This document shows, piece after piece, positions 63,124-64,000 of a stretch of 64,000 nt of DNA. The first letter of the stretch is position 1, and every line of letters begins with the position of its first letter. The notes under the pieces are model-generated. The model worked only from the letters and a program-made list of their open reading frames with translations. It ran no database searches and was not told where the DNA came from. The stretch covers positions 1,736,001 through 1,800,000 of the forward strand of contig NZ_CP100762.1 of the NCBI RefSeq assembly GCF_024296665.1. The letters are read 5' to 3'. The translations under genes were made by a program, and so were the position numbers. The stretch comes from Salinilacihabitans rarus (lineage in GTDB: Archaea > Halobacteriota > Halobacteria > Halobacteriales > Natrialbaceae).

Positions 63124-63618
63124 ATGGATAGGCGAGGTTACCTCACTGGCGTTACGATCGGGATCGTTGGCATCGCAGGCTGCTCGGACTCACTGGGCAA
63201 TGCAAACAGTGACACTCGAAACGCTGGCACGGAAAATACTGGCGCTGACACGCCCGAATTCGAGGTCGACGACGACGCCCCGGGCACGGTCATCCTTCTT
63301 CGGCAACAGCCACAGAACCCGAACGGTGTCGTGGTCGGCGACGAGTTCGAGATCGCTATCGTGCTCGGAAACGCCGGCGGGGAACCGGTCAGTACCGACG
63401 TGAGCGTCGAACTCGGCCCCCCGACCGACGACGAGCCCGCTCAAATGGCGACGGTCGCCGTCGACGAACTCCCCGCTGGGGCGGCGCGATTTTTCACCGC
63501 CGGCCCGTTTGCAGCGACGGTTGCCGGCGACTGGGAACTAACCGCCGGCCCCGAGATCGACCGGGTCTATCCCGAATACGACGGGATAGTCACCGTCGAA
63601 GACCAGGCCGACGAGTGA
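63124..63618 (+). CDS. Small lipoprotein with beta-sandwich domain
   Basis: A 164-residue protein. MDRRGYLTGVTIGIVGIAGC is a Tat-like signal with lipobox. After a Ser/Asn/Thr-rich linker, residues 50-160 resemble a CARDB/fibronectin-like sandwich: GTVILLRQQPQNPNGVVVGDEFEIAIVLGNAGGEPVSTDVSVELG and LPAGAARFFTAGPFAATVAGDWELTAGPE. ATG 63124 gives the right signal length. Function unknown; likely surface-exposed. Confidence 0.75.
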   Translation: MDRRGYLTGVTIGIVGIAGCSDSLGNANSDTRNAGTENTGADTPEFEVDDDAPGTVILLRQQPQNPNGVVVGDEFEIAIVLGNAGGEPVSTDVSVELGPPTDDEPAQMATVAVDELPAGAARFFTAGPFAATVAGDWELTAGPEIDRVYPEYDGIVTVEDQADE

Positions 63619-63896
63619 GAGAGGTCGCTTCTGATTCTGCTCCACAATGGGCACGGGCCCTTGGGATCATGATGCGGCCAGAGCTATGTGATCGATCTAA
63701 ATTCAGATAGACGAGTTTCGCACTGCTAGGTACGTCAGCAAGATCGGCATCGAGATCGAGGCCGGACATAATCATCTTATCTCGCAGAGACGCAGGGCTG
63801 ATCGACCGGAGGCGAACGCCACGTCGTACCACCCAATCACGATGGCAGTCACTCCGATCAGAACTGCTTTTCCGGTCCCACATCTTAGACTGCCCG

Positions 63897-64000
63897 TCAC
63901 CCGGAAGCTACAATATGGATCGTCTTGCCGGCGGCGAACGCGCGCAGCGCGCGGACGAACGTGCCGGCGACGTCGTCGCAGGAGATGACCTCTGCCCAGA
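63897..64000 (-). CDS. C-terminal end of a gene cut by the window edge
   Basis: The minus strand reads WAEVISCDDVAGTFVRALRA and continues to FAAGKTIHIVASG and a stop at 63897. The pattern 'xxDDVAxxFVRALxxx, GKTxxxASG' recalls the late part of NAD-dependent sugar epimerases, in which case the stop after ASG is early and the copy truncated; a transposase fragment is an alternative. Between 63680 and 63775 another scrap (MSGLDLDADLADVPSSAKLVYL) resembles the start of a haloarchaeal winged-helix regulator. Confidence 0.35.
   Translation of the reverse strand, partial: WAEVISCDDVAGTFVRALRAFAAGKTIHIVASG

Overview
The window comes from a haloarchaeon (class Halobacteria). It is GC-rich, the proteins are strongly acidic, and leaderless-looking promoters with TATA-like boxes are common. 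It carries lineage markers: HalOD1, DUF7344 and bat-type HTH regulators, a class III PHA synthase with a PhaE partner, Tat lipoproteins and DacZ. No genus can be assigned from the sequence alone. From about 54.2 kb to the right end the sequence becomes AT-richer and holds pseudogenes, gene scraps and orphan lipoproteins, which suggests an accessory or decaying segment.

Layout. 0-5.3 kb: a CBS/ParB-like protein, an MBL-fold nuclease-like protein, acylphosphatase, NAD(P)HX repair (nnr) overlapping moaC, and a DUF7344 regulator. 5.4-9.1 kb: a two-gene unit (tandem HalOD1 plus degenerate RecA-like protein, translationally coupled to a CHAT/caspase-fold protease-like protein) facing a 44-residue membrane peptide gene; this is the best candidate for an undescribed system. 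9.2-14.3 kb: polyhydroxyalkanoate genes (phaB; phaR-phaP-phaE-phaC; phaJ-like) with a 31-bp operator-like palindrome. 14.3-23.7 kb: a phosphohexomutase-family enzyme, a complete BMP-type nucleoside ABC importer, cytidine deaminase and uridine phosphorylase, which together look like nucleoside uptake and salvage. 23.7-34.7 kb: a DmsR-type regulator and two tandem DMSO/TMAO-reductase operons whose dmsB and dmsC genes have been homogenised. 34.7-40.8 kb: dacZ with an MscS-like channel, tRNA-Leu(UAG), a TFB-like small protein, coaD, maeB and ribosomal protein S8e. 40.8-52.3 kb: an AbrB-PhoU regulator and two tandem pst phosphate importers with phoU genes. 52.3-54.1 kb: two regulators. 54.2-64 kb: the accessory segment (lipoproteins, a calcium-repeat zincin, a frameshifted TMEM175-type channel, remnants).

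Two themes stand out. First, two respiratory/transport operons (dms and pst) are each present as adjacent tandem copies, and in both pairs some genes are nearly identical at the DNA level while others have diverged, as expected of ectopic gene conversion. The phoU gene of the first pst copy appears to have collapsed by recombination between its own two internal repeats. Second, the HalOD1/RecA-like, CHAT and 44-residue membrane peptide genes form a compact locus with the parts of a signal-controlled protease system. All function statements rest on motif reading without database searches.
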